64,000 nucleotides of DNA from Cohnella herbarum (GCF_012849095.1 NZ_CP051680.1:5766001-5830000); one strand, 5' to 3'. Shown: positions 1-8,623, numbered from the stretch's first letter. Made by a program: numbers and translations. Notes: generated by a model from the sequence alone, not told the origin.

Positions 1-332
1 AAACCGACGGCTTTGTCGTTCCATTCGTGGTAGAGGTAGTCAATGGCATTCTTAAGCGCCGCCGAAGTAGAGTGATTGTATTCTGGGGTTACGAACACGT
101 AACCGTCGAAGCTTTTGATTTTCGCGGACCAAACCCGAGAGTGCTCGTGCTTGTAGTTGCCCATAACCGGTGGAATCGGCTCGTCGTATAAAGGCAAATT
201 GTAATCCGCGATATCTACGATCTCGAACTCCGCGTCGCTTCGTTTGGCGGCAATCTCGTACACCCAACGCGCAACTTCTTCGGCTTTGCGACCCGGACGG
301 GTGCTGCCGATAATAATGCCGATTCTAGTCAT
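1..332 (-). CDS. NADPH-dependent FMN reductase family protein (3' end outside window)
   Basis: The visible part encodes about 110 N-terminal residues beginning MTRIGIIIGSTRPGRK. The GSTRPGR loop (about residues 9-15) is the FMN phosphate-binding loop of the NADPH-dependent FMN reductase/azoreductase flavodoxin fold, and the later TPEYNHSTSAALKNAIDY stretch is the second flavin-contact motif of that family. Such proteins reduce flavins, quinones or azo compounds in the cytosol with NAD(P)H. The ATG is preceded by GGGAGGAAT at good spacing, which fixes the start. The stop codon and last third lie beyond the left edge. It is transcribed away from the RpiR gene, so membership in the amino-sugar locus is not suggested. 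Confidence 0.9.
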   Translation of the reverse strand, partial: MTRIGIIIGSTRPGRKAEEVARWVYEIAAKRSDAEFEIVDIADYNLPLYDEPIPPVMGNYKHEHSRVWSAKIKSFDGYVFVTPEYNHSTSAALKNAIDYLYHEWNDKAVG

Positions 333-705
333 GAATATTCCTCCCATGGATGGTCGGGGCGATTGACCCTCTAGTACATCGTAGCCGAGCATGGAAAATA
401 GTTCAAGGGAGGTCGAGGCTGAGTTTAGGATCGTTTTTGTGATCTGGTAAAAGGTCGAATTGTGATATATTTACAGTACCAGCTTGGAGGGATTCGAAGG
501 GAATTTGTTGATAACGATATGTGCACTTTGCTCAGGTAACTTCAAAACGGAACAGAGCCTCGAGGGTAAAGTGCGGCTTCACTTTGAAGGAAAAATTCTC
601 CGATAGATACGTTTAAAAAGAATTAAATTGCCTTTATGCTTGTCATCACGTCTGGAATCTACTATTCTTAATCTATATCTTAACTTAGAAGCGGGTGGGT
701 AACGG
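333..705. other. Intergenic region with divergent promoters
   Basis: This 373-base spacer separates the divergent FMN reductase and RpiR genes. It holds a likely promoter for the RpiR gene (separate entry) and an AAAGTG-N6-CACTTT inverted repeat at 568-585 that could be an operator. No convincing coding sequence was seen in it. Confidence 0.5.
640..668 (+). promoter_or_regulatory. Candidate sigma-A promoter of the RpiR gene
   Basis: TTGTCA at 640-645 and TATTCT at 663-668 are separated by 17 bases and lie about 40 bases upstream of the RpiR start codon. The -10 is imperfect, so this is a reasonable but unproven assignment. Confidence 0.4.
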
Positions 706-1575
706 TTGGCTAGAGTCGGTCCTAAGCTTAATCAATCGAATACATTGCTGATGATATCAAGCGTGTATTCTTCTTTATCGAAAGCCGAAAAGAAGGTAGC
801 TGACGCGGTCCTGAGCAATCCGGAGGAAGCGGTTCTAGCTACGGTAACGGATTTAGCCGAACAGGCGGGAGTGGGCGAAACTTCGGTCATTCGGTTCTGT
901 CGTACGCTCGGATTTCGAGGCTATCACGAATTCAAACTATCCGTCGCGCAAAATTTGGTAGATCGTCCGTCTTCGTTGTCGGATGCGGTCATCGATCAAG
1001 CGGATGACATGATGACCGTTGCTCGCAAGGTGTCGATGTACCACGAAACGATGCTGAAGAACACGATCGAGTTGCTCGGCGAGGATAGCTTGGGGCTTGC
1101 GGTCGACTTGATGTTGGCGGCCAATAAAATCTACGTATACGGGGTAGGTTCTTCGGGGATTACGGCGCTTGATCTTCATTATCGACTTATGCGGACCGGG
1201 TTTAACGTAGAAGCTCATCGGGACTCGCACATCATCGCCATGTCGGCTTCGCTATTGAAGAAGGGCGATCTCGTCTTTGTCATCTCTACGTCCGGGAGTA
1301 CGCGCGACTTGGTAGATCCCGTGAAAGAGGCTAAGGAGAACGGCGCATCCGTCATCTGTATGACGAGCCACTATCGTTCCCCGATCGTCGCTTATGCCGA
1401 TCTGGTTCTGCTGGTTCCTTCTCGTGAAATGCCTACGGAAGGCGGTGCTCTGTCGACGAAGTTCATGCAGATTCATATGCTGAGCATTCTGACGACGATC
1501 TTGTCTTTGAAGATGGAGGGTGCGGGCCAAGCTTTGGAGAAAACTGCCCGTTCCGTTGCGGATAAGCTATATTGA
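706..1575 (+). CDS. MurR/RpiR family transcriptional regulator
   Basis: This 289-residue cytosolic protein has an N-terminal RpiR helix-turn-helix domain (about 15-85; LAEQAGVGETSVIRFCRTLGF) and a C-terminal SIS phosphosugar-binding domain (about 120-260) with the STSGST loop. RpiR regulators sense sugar phosphates and control amino-sugar and hexose catabolism. The start is TTG with GGGTGGG just upstream; no better ATG is available. It leads a locus containing a ROK kinase and NanE, so its effector is probably an amino-sugar phosphate such as ManNAc-6-P or GlcNAc-6-P (inference). The AT-rich inverted repeat at 4319-4339 is the best candidate binding site. Confidence 0.92.
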   Translation: MARVGPKLNQSNTLLMISSVYSSLSKAEKKVADAVLSNPEEAVLATVTDLAEQAGVGETSVIRFCRTLGFRGYHEFKLSVAQNLVDRPSSLSDAVIDQADDMMTVARKVSMYHETMLKNTIELLGEDSLGLAVDLMLAANKIYVYGVGSSGITALDLHYRLMRTGFNVEAHRDSHIIAMSASLLKKGDLVFVISTSGSTRDLVDPVKEAKENGASVICMTSHYRSPIVAYADLVLLVPSREMPTEGGALSTKFMQIHMLSILTTILSLKMEGAGQALEKTARSVADKLY

Positions 1576-1651
1576 TCGGAAGAAATGCGAGCGCGGGAAT
1601 CGTGCTTGAACAACCTAGATCGCATCTGCCTACAATGGAAGGTGAATAAGA

Positions 1652-2596
1652 ATGGAATACGCAATCGGGGTGGATATCGGCGGAACGAAGATCCATTTCG
1701 CAGCCGTGGATCGAGAGGGGCGTATTGTCGATAGTCACCGGGTGCCGAGTGAAGCGCAATTAGGCGCGGATCACGTGATGAGCGTCGTGCTGAAGGGCGT
1801 CGACGCTACGATCAAACGACTGCCCAGCGGTGCGATAGCTACGGGAATCGGCGTAGGAAGTGCCGGTCAGATTAATTTCGAGACGGGAACGGTGGAGTAT
1901 GCGGGCTCCCAACTTCCGGGCTGGACGGGAACTCCGATTACGAGGATTCTGAAAGAGAAGTTTCATCTGCCGGCGTATGCCGATAACGATGTGAACGCGA
2001 TTGCCGTCGCGGAGCAAATGTACGGGGCGGGGCGCGGAATGAACAGCTTTATCGTCGTTGCTCTGGGCACGGGAATCGGCGGCGCCATCGTGGAAGCGGG
2101 ACGCGTTGTTCGAGGTGCGTTGGGTTGCGCGGGAGAACTAGGGCATGTATCAGTAGATTTCAATGGCCCGACTTGCGAGAATTGCGGCAACAACGGTTGC
2201 GTAGAGCTCTATGCTTCCGGTTCGGGAATAGCGAGAATAGGCCGGAAAATAATAGCCGAGGGCGGCGGGGCGGTTCCTTGGCAGCCGGATTCCAAGGAGA
2301 TCGCGCAAGCATGGCTACAGGGCGAGAGATACGCCTCGCAAGTGATGGATATTGCTATTCGAGCGTTAGCGGCAGCGATCGCGGGCTATATTCATATGTG
2401 CAATCCGCAAGCGGTGATCTTGGGCGGCGGAGTATCGGAGGCGGGTGCGCCGTTCTTGAACGCGTTGGATCAAGAAATCAAGAGCCGCACGTCCGCAGCC
2501 GTCAGGTCCGCATATCGCCTTCTTCCGGCGTATGTCGGGAATGACGCGGGCGTAATCGGAGCCGCCGGTCAAGTATGGCTTTACGAGAACGGTTAA
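1652..2596 (+). CDS. ROK family sugar kinase
   Basis: This 314-residue ROK-family protein has the N-terminal phosphate-binding motif DIGGTK (residues 8-13), the GxGIGG-type loop (ALGTGIGGAIV) and the ROK zinc site (CENCGNNGCVE near residues 175-185), with the ELGH catalytic/metal region just before it (GCAGELGHVSV). ROK kinases phosphorylate glucose, GlcNAc or ManNAc with ATP. Together with the downstream NanE epimerase and RpiR regulator it is best read as a ManNAc or GlcNAc kinase, though sequence alone does not separate these from glucokinase. The ATG follows GGAAGGTGA. It is separated from the regulator by 76 bases and is probably co-transcribed. Confidence 0.92.
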   Translation: MEYAIGVDIGGTKIHFAAVDREGRIVDSHRVPSEAQLGADHVMSVVLKGVDATIKRLPSGAIATGIGVGSAGQINFETGTVEYAGSQLPGWTGTPITRILKEKFHLPAYADNDVNAIAVAEQMYGAGRGMNSFIVVALGTGIGGAIVEAGRVVRGALGCAGELGHVSVDFNGPTCENCGNNGCVELYASGSGIARIGRKIIAEGGGAVPWQPDSKEIAQAWLQGERYASQVMDIAIRALAAAIAGYIHMCNPQAVILGGGVSEAGAPFLNALDQEIKSRTSAAVRSAYRLLPAYVGNDAGVIGAAGQVWLYENG

Positions 2597-2619
2597 TGCA
2601 ACGGCAGTACGGCAATAGT

Positions 2620-2663
2620 CAGGCCCCTTACGAGAAGCGATGGCTTCATGCGCAAGGGGCCTG
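2620..2663. terminator. Hairpin between convergent ROK kinase and DUF4127 genes
   Basis: CAGGCCCCTT at 2620-2629 pairs perfectly with AAGGGGCCTG at 2654-2663, and an inner GAAGC/GCTTC pair extends it. It sits between two convergent stop codons, as expected for a bidirectional terminator, although no long T tract follows on either strand. Confidence 0.6.
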
Positions 2664-2668
2664 GCTCA

Positions 2669-4237
2669 TTAACTTTGCTTGATGGGATCGGCTTCCAGTC
2701 TGAATCCGACTTCGAACATTCGGTCCCAAGGTAGTCGAATATCGCGGATCCGAATTCGTTCTAGAGGCAAATCCGCTGCATTCTTTGCCAAGAAGCGTTT
2801 CATTTTCTCGTCAATCAATTCGATTACCGTATCCTGTATGTGGGCGATATGAAAATAGCTGCCGCCTAAGGCTTCTAGATCGTTCTTGACGATATCGGTA
2901 CGAACGACTGCTTGGTAACCCCAATCTTCGAGCAGTCGCGACCAATAGAATAGCTTGCTGCTATGTTCCCTGCCTTCAATTGGCTGGCGATCGGGAAGTC
3001 GGTAGTAAGACTCCACGATGGCGTGGGCGATGACAGTGCCAAGCGTATTGCCTGAAGTGTTCCATCCGGCATAGGCCGACAGTCGAGGCAGAAGCCCGGA
3101 ATCGGACACGAGATTCATGAGCGACTCGTCTCCGCCATTGCAGGTGGCTACGTCTGCTAAGGCAACCAGCTTGCCTTTGTCGGAATAAGCGCGGATGGCC
3201 TGCACGAATTCGCGCAATCCGACTTCGGAGAAGTAGGAGGCGTGACGGGCTTCGTAGCCGGAATCCGTCTCCGCCATGTCGTAAGCGCCGATGGGTGGGG
3301 AATTGACCATCAGCACGACATCGGCATCGGCGGACCCATCGCAGATGAAGGCTCCTGCCGCGGTTAAGTGCGACTTGAGGCTCTCGCCGAGAGAGCGGTC
3401 CTCGTATTTCGGGATGATGAACGGACCGTTCGTCGAGGCATGTCGGATGAACACCTCGGGGCGGTATCCTTTAAGTTCGCAGAAAACGCGAGAGAACATC
3501 GTGCATCCGATTTCGTCGGCTCCGGGATACATATGAACGCGGTCCATCAATCTATCCCGTTCTATGATCTGGAGCAGCTTGCGTTGCTCTTGCGCCGTAT
3601 AGCCGTACTTGGCGTTATCGTCCAACGGGATGATCAGGAAGTCGATAACGCCCTCGCGCGCCAGATCGACGGACAAGCGATTAACGGAAGCGTTAGTCTG
3701 CCGACGACTGATAAAATCATCCCGTACTTCGACGGGAAGCCGTTGCGCGATGCGTACGCTCTCCGCTCGCTCCTCCTCCGTCCATCCCTCTCGTTGCAGC
3801 TTGTCTTGCAACCAACCGCTGCGTGCCAGCTCGGCACCGTATTCCGCGTAGTAGTCGGGCTCCTCTTCGCTGCTGCTATAAGATGGCGCGCGCATAATAA
3901 GGTTGAAAGCGTATACACGGAGATGAGGATTGATTCGTTTGCATTCGGCAATCGTCCGAAGACGATCGGCGCATTGCTCGAAGCTCCAGGAATGGAGGCG
4001 AGACGGCACGATGCCGCCATAGACGATCATGTCGATAGATAGGATTAACCTATCGGCCGTTGAGGCGTTCTCGAGCAGCCAAGAGCTTAGCTTAGCCGTG
4101 TCGGCGGGCTGCTTCTTGTTGCCGAGCAGCTCCGGAGGCGGAGAGATCATGTCGACATCGCTAGCCGCGGCTATCTGAACCGGATAACCGGCATTGCAAG
4201 GTCTTTCATCCAATGGAACGTAAACGATTGCGGGCAT
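2669..4237 (-). CDS. DUF4127 family protein
   Basis: This 522-residue protein matches the DUF4127 family from its opening VPLDERPCN and its full length. No biochemical function is established that I know of. There is no signal peptide or membrane segment, so it is probably cytosolic. Several acidic or amide-rich blocks look like active-site loops: SIDMIVYGG (about 70-78), PLDDNAKYG (about 205-213), YPGADEIG (about 240), DVATCNGGDES (about 365) and GWNTSGNTLGT (about 395). I chose the ATG at 4237 because AGGAGG lies 7 bases upstream; an in-frame TTG two codons earlier overlaps less well with it. It is divergent from nanE, sharing a 187-base control region, and convergent with the ROK kinase, so a role in amino-sugar breakdown is a fair inference. 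Confidence 0.88.
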   Translation of the reverse strand: MPAIVYVPLDERPCNAGYPVQIAAASDVDMISPPPELLGNKKQPADTAKLSSWLLENASTADRLILSIDMIVYGGIVPSRLHSWSFEQCADRLRTIAECKRINPHLRVYAFNLIMRAPSYSSSEEEPDYYAEYGAELARSGWLQDKLQREGWTEEERAESVRIAQRLPVEVRDDFISRRQTNASVNRLSVDLAREGVIDFLIIPLDDNAKYGYTAQEQRKLLQIIERDRLMDRVHMYPGADEIGCTMFSRVFCELKGYRPEVFIRHASTNGPFIIPKYEDRSLGESLKSHLTAAGAFICDGSADADVVLMVNSPPIGAYDMAETDSGYEARHASYFSEVGLREFVQAIRAYSDKGKLVALADVATCNGGDESLMNLVSDSGLLPRLSAYAGWNTSGNTLGTVIAHAIVESYYRLPDRQPIEGREHSSKLFYWSRLLEDWGYQAVVRTDIVKNDLEALGGSYFHIAHIQDTVIELIDEKMKRFLAKNAADLPLERIRIRDIRLPWDRMFEVGFRLEADPIKQS

Positions 4238-4318
4238 GTACAAGCCTCCTGCGTGGTCGAATTAGGAATGCTCAAAGTATATCATAAATTTTAGAGAATA
4301 AATCCACTTTATTTTTGT

Positions 4319-4339
4319 AAATAAAAAATATCTTTATTT
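4319..4339. promoter_or_regulatory. AT-rich inverted repeat, candidate RpiR operator
   Basis: AAATAAA and TTTATTT flank a 7-base spacer, a perfect inverted repeat, in the region between the divergent DUF4127 and nanE genes. It overlaps the expected -35 position of the nanE promoter (TATAAT at 4356-4361). A binding site for the RpiR regulator at 706-1575 is an inference from location. Confidence 0.4.
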
Positions 4340-4355
4340 ATTCGAAAACTGTTGT

Positions 4356-4361
4356 TATAAT
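4356..4361 (+). promoter_or_regulatory. Probable -10 element of nanE
   Basis: A perfect TATAAT lies 64 bases upstream of the chosen nanE start. The matching -35 (TTTATT at 4333-4338, 17-base spacing) is poor, which fits a regulated promoter overlapped by the inverted repeat at 4319-4339. Confidence 0.5.
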
Positions 4362-4424
4362 GAGCCCATCACATCGATAACGATACAACAAATCGTGAGC
4401 AAACTCAGGATAACAGGTGATGGA

Positions 4425-5135
4425 ATGACTCAAAATCTAATTGCACAATTGGCGCAAAACATTATCGTTTCTTGTCAGGCACTGGAAGATGAACCGCTCT
4501 ACGGTCCGGAACATATGGCCGTTATGGCCGTAGCCGCGGAAGAGGGAGGGGCTATCGCGATTCGGGCGAATACCCCGCAGGATGTCCGGGCGATCAAGCG
4601 GAAATGTAAGCTTCCGATCATCGGGCTCTACAAGAAGGACTATCCGGATTCGGCCGTGTACATCACTCCGACGATTCGTGAAGTCAAGGAGATCGCGGAG
4701 GCAGGAGCAGAGTTTGTCGCTATTGACGCGACTTCGTTGACAAGGCCCGGCGGAGAAAAGCTTGAGCATTTCGTACAGTCCATTAGAGAAGAATGTCCGG
4801 GATTGCTTATCGTTGCGGACGTGTCTACTTACGAAGAAGGCGTAACGGCGATGGGGCTTGGCGTTGATCTTGTATCGACGACCATGTCCGGTTATACGCC
4901 GCAAAGCATGACTAACGAGGGGCCGGATATTGAGCTTGTTCGTCGCTTATCCGCGTTGGGCGGCGTTCCCGTATTGGCGGAAGGGCGTATATGGACCCCA
5001 TCCGAAGCGGCGGAGTGTCTGAAGGCGGGAGCGTATGCCGTCGTCGTCGGAACCGCGATTACGCGACCTCAGGAAATCACTCGCAGGTTTGCGACCGCGA
5101 TACTGGAAGCAGCCCGTCAGAAGCAGACTTCCTAA
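4425..5135 (+). CDS. nanE: Putative N-acetylmannosamine-6-phosphate 2-epimerase NanE
   Basis: This 236-residue protein is a TIM-barrel NanE: it converts ManNAc-6-P to GlcNAc-6-P in sialic acid/ManNAc catabolism. It has the family opening IIVSCQALEDEPLYG, the catalytic Lys in IGLYKKDYP, VYITPT, ADVSTYEEG, and the catalytic Glu in VLAEGRIWTP, ending with the phosphate-binding AVVVGTAITRP. A GTG 10 codons upstream is also in frame, but the ATG at 4425 has AGGTGATG directly before it and gives the normal family N terminus. It is followed after a 252-base leader by the sugar importer and lies in the same direction as the ROK kinase and RpiR genes. Confidence 0.93.
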   Translation: MTQNLIAQLAQNIIVSCQALEDEPLYGPEHMAVMAVAAEEGGAIAIRANTPQDVRAIKRKCKLPIIGLYKKDYPDSAVYITPTIREVKEIAEAGAEFVAIDATSLTRPGGEKLEHFVQSIREECPGLLIVADVSTYEEGVTAMGLGVDLVSTTMSGYTPQSMTNEGPDIELVRRLSALGGVPVLAEGRIWTPSEAAECLKAGAYAVVVGTAITRPQEITRRFATAILEAARQKQTS

Positions 5136-5140
5136 GCGAT

Positions 5141-5176
5141 TTGGCAGACGACTCGTAACGAGGAGGTGTCTGCCAA
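5141..5176 (+). terminator. Strong hairpin after nanE
   Basis: TTGGCAGAC at 5141-5149 pairs with GTCTGCCAA at 5168-5176, with an inner CTCG/CGAG pair. It begins five bases after the nanE stop. No T run follows, so it may be an RNA-processing or stabilising stem rather than a full terminator before the importer operon. Confidence 0.5.
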
Positions 5177-5221
5177 TGCGGCAAACGATTAAATGTAAGG
5201 GTTATCATGACATTATATGGT

Positions 5222-5290
5222 GGAATTATTTTTTTTAATTATTTTCAAAAAAGATATATCATTTTTAATTGCATGTGAGTAATATTGACA
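5222..5290 (+). promoter_or_regulatory. AT-rich control region of the sugar importer
   Basis: This stretch is almost pure A/T between 5222 and 5270 and contains ATATC next to A/T runs on the opposite strand that resemble the nanE operator region (ATATCTTT followed by TTT and GAAAA). A TTGACA at 5285-5290 could be a -35, but the -10 (TAGTTT) is 15 bases away and weak. Confidence 0.3.
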
Positions 5291-5387
5291 TTATCGAACG
5301 TGGACTAGTTTAGGGAGGTGTTGGAGCGGGGGTTTTCAAGGTTATATGTTAGATAAAATAACATTAAGAGGCGAGGGTGAAAAAAGT

Positions 5388-6734
5388 ATGCGAGCAAAGA
5401 ACGGTAAAAAAGCGGCGAGTGTATTAGTTGCAGTGACGATGTTGTCGACGGTGTTAGCCGCATGTAGCGACAACAACGGCAACAAAGAGGGCGGAGCCAG
5501 CAATTCACCATCAACAACCGCGAGCGAAACCTCCAAGCCGGCAGGCGAGAAGTCTAAAGTATCCGTATGGTACTTGTGGGGCGGCGCCGAAGGCGAAGCG
5601 CTTGAACAGATTATCAAGGATTTCAACGCAAGCCAAGACAAGTATGTCGTGGAAGGACTATCCGTACCTGACGAGCAGAAGATCAAAGTTGCGATTGCCG
5701 GAGGCAAAGGCCCCGATCTTACGGACTCGTTCGATTTCGTCGTTCCCCAGTATGCGCAACAAGGAATCGCATTGCCGCTTGACGATCTGATTGCCAGGGA
5801 CGGATACGACGTATCCGACTTCGTGCCGGCCGCGCTCTCTTCCGGTAATTTCGACGGTAAACAATATGCGCTGCCGTTAAACGTTAATTTCTCCGTAATG
5901 TACTACAATAAGAAGCTGTTATCCGATGCGGGATTTGCAGAACCTCCAAAAACCAGCGCAGAGCTGTACGACGTCATAGTCAAGACGACGAAAGTGAACG
6001 ACAACGGAACGATTGACGTGCTGGGCTCGCCTTCCTACCCTTCTGAGGCTTACCTATTCAACGCTCTTGCGTACGGGTTCGGATCTACTTACGTGAACGA
6101 AGATGCGTCAGCCCTTACCTTCAACAACGAAGGTACCGTAGCCGCAATGAATATGATCCGCGATTACAATACCAAATTCGGCGTAGATAACATTCGTCAG
6201 ATTCAAGCGTCCGGCAAATGGTTGGATCCGACGGATCCGTTCCTCACCGGTAAGCAAGCGATCCGTTTCGACGGTCCATGGCTCTCCGCTACGATCAAAA
6301 GCAAGCAAATCGACATTGACTACGGCATCGCGGCTCTTCCTTACCTCGAAGGCAAGCCGGAAACGGCTGGCAGCGGGCTGACGGGAAGTTCGATCTTCTA
6401 CATCGCTAAGACGTCCAAGAACGTAGACGGCGCTTGGGAGTTCATGAAATATTTGTACTCCGCGGAACCGTTGGCGAAGTTCTTATCCCTTATGGGCAAC
6501 GTTCCGGCGACCAAGAGCGCAATGGCTAGCCCGGCGATGAAGGATATGGTCGACTCCGATCTCGTCATTCCTTTAACCGAAAGCCCGAACTTGAAATCCA
6601 TTCCGCACTTCGCGAAACGCAGCGATTTCGACAAGGCGCTCGGAGAAGAACTAGAGCTCATGTACAATCTAAAGAAAACGCCCGAAGAGACGATGACTAA
6701 GCTCGAAAGCGTACTCTCCGCGACTTTGAAGTAA
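5388..6734 (+). CDS. ABC transporter extracellular sugar-binding lipoprotein
   Basis: The 448-residue product has a lipoprotein signal peptide ending in a lipobox (VLAAC, Cys near residue 24), a Ser/Thr-rich linker, and a family 1 extracellular solute-binding fold: WYLWGG near the start, GKGPDLTDSFD, GKQYALPLNVNFSVMYYNKKL and GKQAIRFDGPW. It would capture a mono- or oligosaccharide outside the membrane and deliver it to the two permeases that follow. The ATG at 5388 is preceded by GAGGGTGA at 7 bases; an upstream in-frame ATG at 5346 lacks a site and would spoil the signal peptide. No ATPase is encoded nearby, so a shared MsmX/UgpC-type ATPase must energise it. Linkage to nanE suggests an amino sugar or sialic acid derivative. 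Confidence 0.9.
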   Translation: MRAKNGKKAASVLVAVTMLSTVLAACSDNNGNKEGGASNSPSTTASETSKPAGEKSKVSVWYLWGGAEGEALEQIIKDFNASQDKYVVEGLSVPDEQKIKVAIAGGKGPDLTDSFDFVVPQYAQQGIALPLDDLIARDGYDVSDFVPAALSSGNFDGKQYALPLNVNFSVMYYNKKLLSDAGFAEPPKTSAELYDVIVKTTKVNDNGTIDVLGSPSYPSEAYLFNALAYGFGSTYVNEDASALTFNNEGTVAAMNMIRDYNTKFGVDNIRQIQASGKWLDPTDPFLTGKQAIRFDGPWLSATIKSKQIDIDYGIAALPYLEGKPETAGSGLTGSSIFYIAKTSKNVDGAWEFMKYLYSAEPLAKFLSLMGNVPATKSAMASPAMKDMVDSDLVIPLTESPNLKSIPHFAKRSDFDKALGEELELMYNLKKTPEETMTKLESVLSATLK

Positions 6735-6765
6735 CCCAACTTCCGAAAATCGGAAAAACCAGCTT

Positions 6766-6799
6766 AGAGGCCCCCTTCGTCTATGGACGGAGGGGCTCT
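6766..6799 (+). terminator. Intercistronic hairpin between binding protein and permeases
   Basis: AGAG-GCCCC-CTTCGTC pairs with GACGGAGGGGC-TCT, ending just before the ribosome site of the first permease. Such stems after a binding-protein gene usually protect its mRNA or attenuate the permeases, giving more binding protein than permease. The two other sugar importers here have a similar stem at the same place. Confidence 0.55.
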
Positions 6800-6825
6800 C
6801 TACTCCATGAACCGGAGGTGACCGC

Positions 6826-7728
6826 ATGATCAAGAAAGCGACGATTACCGGGCTGTTGTTCTCGAGCCCGTTCCTTATCGGCTTCGCGTTGTTCACTTTG
6901 TACCCGATCGGAGCTTCGCTCGTGTACAGCTTCACCGATTTCAATATGTTCAAGTCGCCTACCTGGGTCGGTTTCGATAATTATCGTTGGGTATTCCAGG
7001 AAGACGAAGTTTGGAAAAGCATTCGGAATACGTTGTACATGGTTGCGTTCGCCACGCCGGTCAGCCTGATCGTTGGGTTGTTGCTCGCCCAAATGCTGAA
7101 TATTAAGGTGCGAGGTCAATCGATTTATCGCACCTTGTTCTATATTCCGTCCATCGTTCCCGCAATCGCTACCTCGCTCGTGTGGATGTGGGTGCTTAAT
7201 CCGAAGAGCGGACTTATCAATACGGCTCTCGATTATATCGGCATACGCGGACCTAACTGGTTGCTCGATCCGGTGTGGACGAAACCGGCGCTGATTATGA
7301 TGGGAGCTTGGGGTGCGGGAGGCACGATGATCATCTTCCTCGCCGCGCTTCAGGATGTGCCGAAGAGCCTTTACGAATCCGCGGAGATCGATGGCGCGGG
7401 TAAAATCAGAAAGTTCATGAGCATCACCTTACCGACGATATCTCCCATTATTTTGTTCCAACTGATTATGGGTTTGATTACGTACTTCCAATACTTCGCG
7501 CAAGCGTTCATGGTCGCCTCCATGTCTAACTCGGGTTCTGTCCAGACGATGGCCGGCCCCGAGAAATCGCTTCTGTTCTATGCGATTCTGCTCTACCGGG
7601 AAGCTTTCGTGGACTTCCGAATGGGACACGCGAGCGCAATGGCGTGGGTATTGTTCGTCATTACGTCCGTCGTCACGTATTTTATTTTCCGCACTTCGAA
7701 CAGATGGGTTACTTACGGGGGGGATTGA
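6826..7728 (+). CDS. Sugar ABC transporter permease (MalF/UgpA-like)
   Basis: A 300-residue integral membrane protein with six predicted helices and the binding-protein-dependent permease EAA loop (ESAEIDGAGKIRKFMSITLPTISP, about residues 185-208) that docks on the ATPase. The N terminus LLFSSPFLIGFALFTLYPI is typical of the first helix of MalF/LacF-like subunits. Start ATG follows CCGGAGGTGACC. It forms the membrane channel with the next gene and acts with the lipoprotein upstream. Confidence 0.92.
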   Translation: MIKKATITGLLFSSPFLIGFALFTLYPIGASLVYSFTDFNMFKSPTWVGFDNYRWVFQEDEVWKSIRNTLYMVAFATPVSLIVGLLLAQMLNIKVRGQSIYRTLFYIPSIVPAIATSLVWMWVLNPKSGLINTALDYIGIRGPNWLLDPVWTKPALIMMGAWGAGGTMIIFLAALQDVPKSLYESAEIDGAGKIRKFMSITLPTISPIILFQLIMGLITYFQYFAQAFMVASMSNSGSVQTMAGPEKSLLFYAILLYREAFVDFRMGHASAMAWVLFVITSVVTYFIFRTSNRWVTYGGD

Positions 7729-7729
7729 C

Positions 7730-8599
7730 ATGAGTTCAGCAACAAGTGCATTCTCCCGTCGTTTCCGTACGGGAGGCCAATATAGACGCTTCGTATCGCA
7801 TGTGTTATTGTCGGCGTTCAGTCTTGTGTTCGTGACTCCGATCCTGTGGCTGTTAGTGACGTCTATTAAGTCGGACAAGGATTTGTACGCCGTTCCTCCG
7901 GTGTTCTTCCCCAAGAATCCGCGGTGGGAGAATTATGCCGACGTGTTCAAAGTGATCGATTTTCCGGGGATGACCTGGAACACCTTCTTCGTGTCGGCGT
8001 TGTCCGTTATCGGCGTCCTCATATCGGCGCCGCTAGTCGCCTATGCTTGTTCGCACATCGAGTGGAGAGGGAAAAATATCGTATTCGCGATCGTCATCGG
8101 TACGCTCTTGCTTCCTTACCAAGTCACGATGATTCCAACTTATATCATATGGGGGAAGCTTGGACTCATAGGTACGTACGTACCGCTTATCTTGCCTGCG
8201 TTCTTAAGCGCGGGAGCCGGGTATTACATCTTCATGCTCAGGCAATTTTTCATGACGCTGCCTGCGTCGCTTATTCAAGCGGCCAAGATCGACGGTGCGT
8301 CGGAGATAAGGATCTATATACAAATTTTGTTGCCGCTTAGCAGACCTATCATCGCGACGGTAGGCGTTTTGCTATTTTTGGCCACATGGTCCGATTTCCT
8401 CGGACCTCTGCTCTACCTGAACAGCGAGAAGGATTACACGTTGTCCCTTGGCTTATACGCGTTCATGCAGACGCATTATATTATGTGGGAAAAACTGATG
8501 GCGGCTGCCGCGATGTTCACCGTACCGATTATCATCCTGTTCTTTTTCGCTCAGAAGCAGCTCATCGAAGGAATTAAGTTGACCGGAATTAAAGGATAA
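7730..8599 (+). CDS. Sugar ABC transporter permease (MalG/UgpE-like)
   Basis: A 289-residue membrane protein of the MalG type, with N-terminal LLSAFSLVFVTPILWLLVTSIKS, six helices, the EAA loop (QAAKIDGASEIRIYIQILLPLSRP) and the C-terminal FFFAQKQLIEGIKLTGIKG that is diagnostic for this subunit. The ATG at 7730 lies one base after the TGA of the first permease and has GGGGGGATT before it, so the pair is translationally coupled; the reading frame is open further upstream but that part lies inside the preceding gene. Confidence 0.92.
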   Translation: MSSATSAFSRRFRTGGQYRRFVSHVLLSAFSLVFVTPILWLLVTSIKSDKDLYAVPPVFFPKNPRWENYADVFKVIDFPGMTWNTFFVSALSVIGVLISAPLVAYACSHIEWRGKNIVFAIVIGTLLLPYQVTMIPTYIIWGKLGLIGTYVPLILPAFLSAGAGYYIFMLRQFFMTLPASLIQAAKIDGASEIRIYIQILLPLSRPIIATVGVLLFLATWSDFLGPLLYLNSEKDYTLSLGLYAFMQTHYIMWEKLMAAAAMFTVPIIILFFFAQKQLIEGIKLTGIKG

Positions 8600-8623
8600 A
8601 CACTCAATTGATGGCGGTGAACA

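Noticed and set aside
3368..4042. A 224-codon open frame on the plus strand
   Set aside because: It is antisense to DUF4127, which has a full-length family match and a proper ribosome site.
5222..5275. Very AT-rich stretch considered as an origin or transposon end
   Set aside because: No DnaA boxes, no terminal repeats and no transposase; it is better explained as a promoter region.
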